In this document: positions 5,984 through 7,724 of the stretch, one piece after another
Numbering within the stretch: position 1 is the first letter of the stretch
Layout of the letters: each line of letters begins with the position of its first letter
From: JAGVXD01 sp964554415
Lineage (GTDB): Archaea; Nanobdellota; Nanobdellia; Pacearchaeales; GW2011-AR1
Assembly (NCBI GenBank): GCA_964554415.1
Contig: CAZKON010000037.1
Span: forward strand, 1-7,724
DNA: 7,724 nt
Direction of reading: 5' to 3'
Program-made: the position numbers and the translations under genes
Notes under the pieces: model-generated
The model's database searches: none
What the model saw: only the letters and a program-made list of their open reading frames with translations
What the model was told of the DNA's origin: nothing

Positions 5984-6703
5984 TTACTTTTCATCAACAC
6001 ACTTCTCGCCGTGCGCATATTCATACATCGGCGCCCACAAAAGACCGAAGCTGAATGCGTAAAGATATTCCTCAAGAGGCAAGCCAAAAATAATAATACC
6101 ACTTAATGTACCCAAAGAATATACCTGGGAAATATAATCAGGAAACAAAAGCAAGAACAACTGAAAACCTAAGGCATATAAAAGCATAAAAAGCACCCCT
6201 CCGATAAGAGAATGCGTGAATAAATCCCGCCTGTCAATCCAAAGCGCGATGGCTCCTACAAATCCAAAAAGTATTAGAGGATAAATTGGATTCGGCTTCG
6301 CAATAGCCATTAGAATCGCTGCGGCACCAACTCCGATGCTAACTGCACGAATATGAGGATGATAGCTGCGCCGAAGCGCAATTCTCTTCCCATAAAAATA
6401 ATCATAGAGAACAGTAGCAATACCACCGACAAAAAACATAAATAATATATCTTCTATTGAAAGCCCGCCAGTTATTCTTCCCAAATTAAATAGAGTATCA
6501 GGATTCCAATAGCCAGGAATTACTGCTGGTCCAAAAGATAAGCCTGCGTTGGATGCAATTTTCATTAATGAAAAACCTCCAATGATCACAATCATATATG
6601 CAAGACCGCTCCATATCATAGGTTTACGCAAATCGCTCCGCACCTTAAAGAGCGTAGCCCAGATAACTGCCAAAATAACTATTCCAATCAAATATTCATA
6701 CAT
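5984..6703 (-). CDS. Lycopene-cyclase-domain membrane protein
   Basis: Integral membrane protein of 239 aa with about seven hydrophobic segments. It carries both signature patches of the CrtYc/CrtYd-type lycopene cyclase family: PGYW (63-66) with IEDILF (83-88) in the first half and LPLEEYLYAF (208-217) in the second, as in fused two-repeat forms. Family members cyclise the ends of lycopene to give beta-carotene. No carotenoid or retinal gene is visible nearby, so the true substrate is open and could be another isoprenoid. The ATG at 6703 was chosen over the longer reading from 6784: it has a TATA box about 25 bp upstream, the protein then starts MYEYLIG as relatives do, and the longer form would overlap the divergent VKOR gene. 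Its stop is only about 35 bp before tRNA-Ile, on the same strand. Confidence 0.8.
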   Translation of the reverse strand: MYEYLIGIVILAVIWATLFKVRSDLRKPMIWSGLAYMIVIIGGFSLMKIASNAGLSFGPAVIPGYWNPDTLFNLGRITGGLSIEDILFMFFVGGIATVLYDYFYGKRIALRRSYHPHIRAVSIGVGAAAILMAIAKPNPIYPLILFGFVGAIALWIDRRDLFTHSLIGGVLFMLLYALGFQLFLLLFPDYISQVYSLGTLSGIIIFGLPLEEYLYAFSFGLLWAPMYEYAHGEKCVDEK

Positions 6704-6720
6704 GAATATGTCCCCCCAGA

Positions 6721-6732
6721 AATTAATAAATA
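6721..6732 (-). promoter_or_regulatory. TATA box of the lycopene-cyclase-domain gene
   Basis: TATTTATTAATT on the minus strand, centred 24-26 bp before the ATG at 6703. It lies inside the longer reading frame from 6784, and this is the main reason to reject that longer start. A G-run (GGGGGG) between it and the ATG is a poor Shine-Dalgarno match. Confidence 0.6.
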
Positions 6733-6739
6733 CCAACAT

Positions 6740-6747
6740 TCTTAAAT
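6740..6747 (+). promoter_or_regulatory. TATA box of the VKOR gene
   Basis: TCTTAAAT, centred about 26 bp before the ATG at 6770. A pyrimidine-rich stretch (6748-6767) fills the gap. It supports the first of two in-frame ATGs (6770 and 6776) and a leaderless mRNA. Confidence 0.5.
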
Positions 6748-6769
6748 CTATCTCTCTCTTTCTCTTCGC

Positions 6770-7324
6770 ATGAACATGAAACAATCTCAGATTTATCTCT
6801 CTATGCTGATAATTCTGGCTTTGATTGCAACAACTTATATTGCTTACACGGCAAGTCAGGGTACTGAGCTCTGCGTCTTAGGTTCTGATTGTAAGAGCGT
6901 GCAGAACTCAGAGTACGGTTCTTTCTTTGGTGTTAAAGTCAGCGTCTGGGGCATGATTGCATTTACTCTTCTCTTCATTATTTATGGCTGGGCGCACAAT
7001 TCATATAAACGTTATCGTGTATATATCACAATCGCATTTTTTGGAGCTTTGATTTCTCTGATATTCATAACAATTCAGGCATTCATTCTTAAACAATGGT
7101 GCTCTTCATGTATTATTGTGGATGCGCTAATGCTTATTATAGCTTTTCTGTCATACATTGAATTCAAAAAGCTCAGGAAATATTATGTCAAGGAACTTGA
7201 CAGAAAACCGCGCCCTTCAGGGCGACGGTTGTTCCTTGAGCATCCAAAGCACGAGCGCTCTCCCAAACCACGGCTTTTAAGCCGTGGTGCGCATCGTGCT
7301 TTTGATTATGGAGAATTCCGATGA
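6770..7324 (+). CDS. VKOR-family quinone-linked disulfide-forming protein
   Basis: Membrane protein related to vitamin K epoxide reductase; in prokaryotes it passes electrons from thioredoxin-like partners to quinone and so drives disulfide formation in exported proteins. Four hydrophobic segments lie at about 9-28, 58-75, 86-107 and 113-133. The loop cysteine pair C35/C41 is followed by the conserved S47 region and FFGVKVSVWG (52-61). The active-site CSSC (111-114) opens the last helix. All four expected cysteines are present. The usual fold ends near residue 140; residues 145-184 are a basic, proline- and arginine-rich tail encoded through two strong hairpins (7206-7302), so the original stop was probably lost to an inserted element. 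No fused or adjacent thioredoxin partner is seen. The signal peptidase gene downstream fits an envelope-maturation context. Confidence 0.88.
   Translation: MNMKQSQIYLSMLIILALIATTYIAYTASQGTELCVLGSDCKSVQNSEYGSFFGVKVSVWGMIAFTLLFIIYGWAHNSYKRYRVYITIAFFGALISLIFITIQAFILKQWCSSCIIVDALMLIIAFLSYIEFKKLRKYYVKELDRKPRPSGRRLFLEHPKHERSPKPRLLSRGAHRAFDYGEFR
7206..7230 (+). repeat. Hairpin with CCTTCAGGG tip, IS200/IS605-end-like
   Basis: AACCGCGCCCT (7206-7216) pairs with AGGGCG (7219-7224) and CGGTT (7226-7230), with A7225 bulged: eleven pairs around a 2-nt loop. A CCTTCAGGG tip followed by GGTTGTTC resembles right ends of IS200/IS605-group elements as I remember them. No transposase gene is present, so this would be a remnant or non-autonomous piece. 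Confidence 0.5.
7246..7302 (+). repeat. Long nested palindrome at the VKOR 3' end
   Basis: Outer arms AAAGCACGA (7246-7254) and TCGTGCTTT (7294-7302); middle arms GCGC (7255-7258) and GCGC (7289-7292) with A7293 bulged; inner arms ACCACGGCTT (7267-7276) and AAGCCGTGGT (7279-7288) with a TT loop. Together these make 23 pairs interrupted by one 8-nt bulge. A T4 run ends it, so it might also act as a 3' end structure. The CCACGGCTT palindrome is again reminiscent of IS200/IS605 ends. Confidence 0.7.
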
Positions 7325-7351
7325 TTACATCACAGAAAATCAGAATTCTCC
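7310..7351 (+). repeat. 9-bp inverted repeat between VKOR and tRNA-Gly
   Basis: GGAGAATTC (7310-7318) and GAATTCTCC (7343-7351) are exact inverted arms, 24 nt apart. The left arm spans the last VKOR codons. It continues the run of palindromes that starts at 7206. The remainder up to tRNA-Gly (7352-7425) holds no gene I can support. Confidence 0.5.
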
Positions 7352-7425
7352 AGACAGAGGGTTCTGAAACGATAATACTTCAATCAACAGAATCCTCAGT
7401 AACCCTGATTCGCTCGAGTTTATAC

Positions 7426-7496
7426 GCGGCTTTAGTACATCGGCAGTATGCAACCTTCCCAAGGTTGAGAGACGGGTTCAATTCCCGTAAGCCGCA
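7426..7496 (+). tRNA. tRNA-Gly(CCC)
   Basis: Complete cloverleaf without intron. The acceptor stem is GCGGCTT/AAGCCGC with A as discriminator (7496). The D arm is GTAC/GTAT with one G-U pair and loop ATCGGCA. The anticodon arm is CAACC-TTCCCAA-GGTTG, anticodon CCC, reading Gly GGG. The variable loop is AGAG, and the T arm is ACGGG-TTCAATT-CCCGT. CCA is not encoded. Unlike tRNA-Ile, no TATA box lies about 27 bp upstream, so it may be processed from a longer transcript. Confidence 0.95.
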
Positions 7497-7550
7497 TGAA
7501 ACAGCTTACAAGAATTGACAATTTAATCCCGACGATGATGAATCCCAACG

Positions 7551-7558
7551 TTTAAAAA
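7551..7558 (+). promoter_or_regulatory. TATA box of the signal peptidase gene
   Basis: TTTAAAAA, centred about 25 bp before the ATG at 7580, preceded by CAACG. The core matches the tRNA-Ile box closely and predicts a leaderless mRNA. Confidence 0.65.
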
Positions 7559-7579
7559 TCTCGTAGGCTATCAAACAAT

Positions 7580-7724
7580 ATGCAAATTAAAAAAACTCTT
7601 CTTTCTTTTTGGGATTTTCTTCGCAAGGATACTTGGCCTTCGTTTCTCGTTTCTCTTATTCTTATCGTAATTTTCATTAAATTAATCTTCTTTCCAACAC
7701 TTGCGATGATTACGAGTGCGCCCC
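7580..7724 (+). CDS. Probable signal peptidase I, N-terminal part (cut by window edge)
   Basis: The 48 visible codons start MQIKKTLLSFWDFLRKDTW and continue into one hydrophobic segment (about 21-40) ending FFPTLAMITS. This WDFLRKD-TM-FFP layout resembles the N-terminus of archaeal S26 signal peptidase I proteins of DPANN type, in which the catalytic Ser-Met segment follows shortly after; that part lies outside the window. The enzyme would cleave signal peptides of exported proteins at the membrane. The start is supported by the TATA box 25 bp upstream. It could be another single-pass membrane protein; the call rests on recalled N-terminal resemblance. Confidence 0.6.
   Translation, partial: MQIKKTLLSFWDFLRKDTWPSFLVSLILIVIFIKLIFFPTLAMITSAP

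Noticed and set aside
6704..6784. Longer start for the lycopene-cyclase-domain protein (266 aa)
   Set aside because: The extra 27 residues are encoded across its own TATA box and overlap the divergent VKOR gene; the later ATG fits the promoter spacing.
7206..7302. CRISPR-like repeat block
   Set aside because: The hairpins differ from each other and there are no regularly spaced identical repeats.
7321..7518. 65-aa reading frame overlapping the VKOR stop (ATGA)
   Set aside because: Its 3' half runs through tRNA-Gly, its composition is not protein-like, and the region is explained by palindromes plus the tRNA.
7535..7541. ATGATGA resembling a C box of a C/D guide RNA
   Set aside because: No CTGA D box follows within the expected distance, so a guide RNA is not supported.

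Overview
The window looks like a piece of an archaeal chromosome, most plausibly from a DPANN lineage of the Woesearchaeota/Pacearchaeota kind; that placement is inferred from the protein flavour, not measured. Archaeal signs seen directly are a two-ring Cdc48/VAT ATPase, a zinc-ribbon AbrB-type protein, a tRNA-Ile whose anticodon loop is split by a 13-nt bulge-helix-bulge intron, tRNAs without encoded CCA, and TATA boxes centred about 24-30 bp upstream of start codons. Base composition is moderately AT-rich and coding density is high.

Layout. Positions 1-131 hold no gene I can support. Positions 132-2815 (minus) are a two-gene operon: a zinc-ribbon/AbrB protein followed, with a 4-base ATGA overlap and a GAGGT ribosome-binding site, by Cdc48. 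A 69-bp divergent promoter region with a 7+7 inverted repeat separates it from an unrecognised 277-aa protein (2885-3718, plus). An MFS transporter (3754-5112) and a zinc-ribbon protein with a probable HSP20-like C-terminal domain (5171-5815) follow on the plus strand. tRNA-Ile(GAU) (5863-5949) and a lycopene-cyclase-domain membrane protein (5984-6703) are on the minus strand. Divergent from the latter is a VKOR-family disulfide-forming membrane protein (6770-7324), whose 3' end runs through two strong hairpins resembling IS200/IS605 ends. tRNA-Gly(CCC) (7426-7496) and the start of a probable signal peptidase I (7580 to the window edge) close the window.

How the genes fit together. Two protein-quality themes are visible: cytoplasmic unfolding (Cdc48, and perhaps the zinc-ribbon/HSP20-like protein) and maturation of exported proteins (VKOR and signal peptidase I). 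Nearly every gene has its own promoter with a TATA box about one promoter length before the ATG, so most mRNAs are predicted to be leaderless; only the operon-internal Cdc48 start has a convincing Shine-Dalgarno. This promoter rule was used to choose starts (5171 rather than 5123; 6703 rather than 6784). The least explained parts are the 277-aa protein, the palindromic block at 7206-7351, and a 54-bp exact repeat linking the two ATPase rings of Cdc48. I found no clear novel multi-gene defence or metabolic system.
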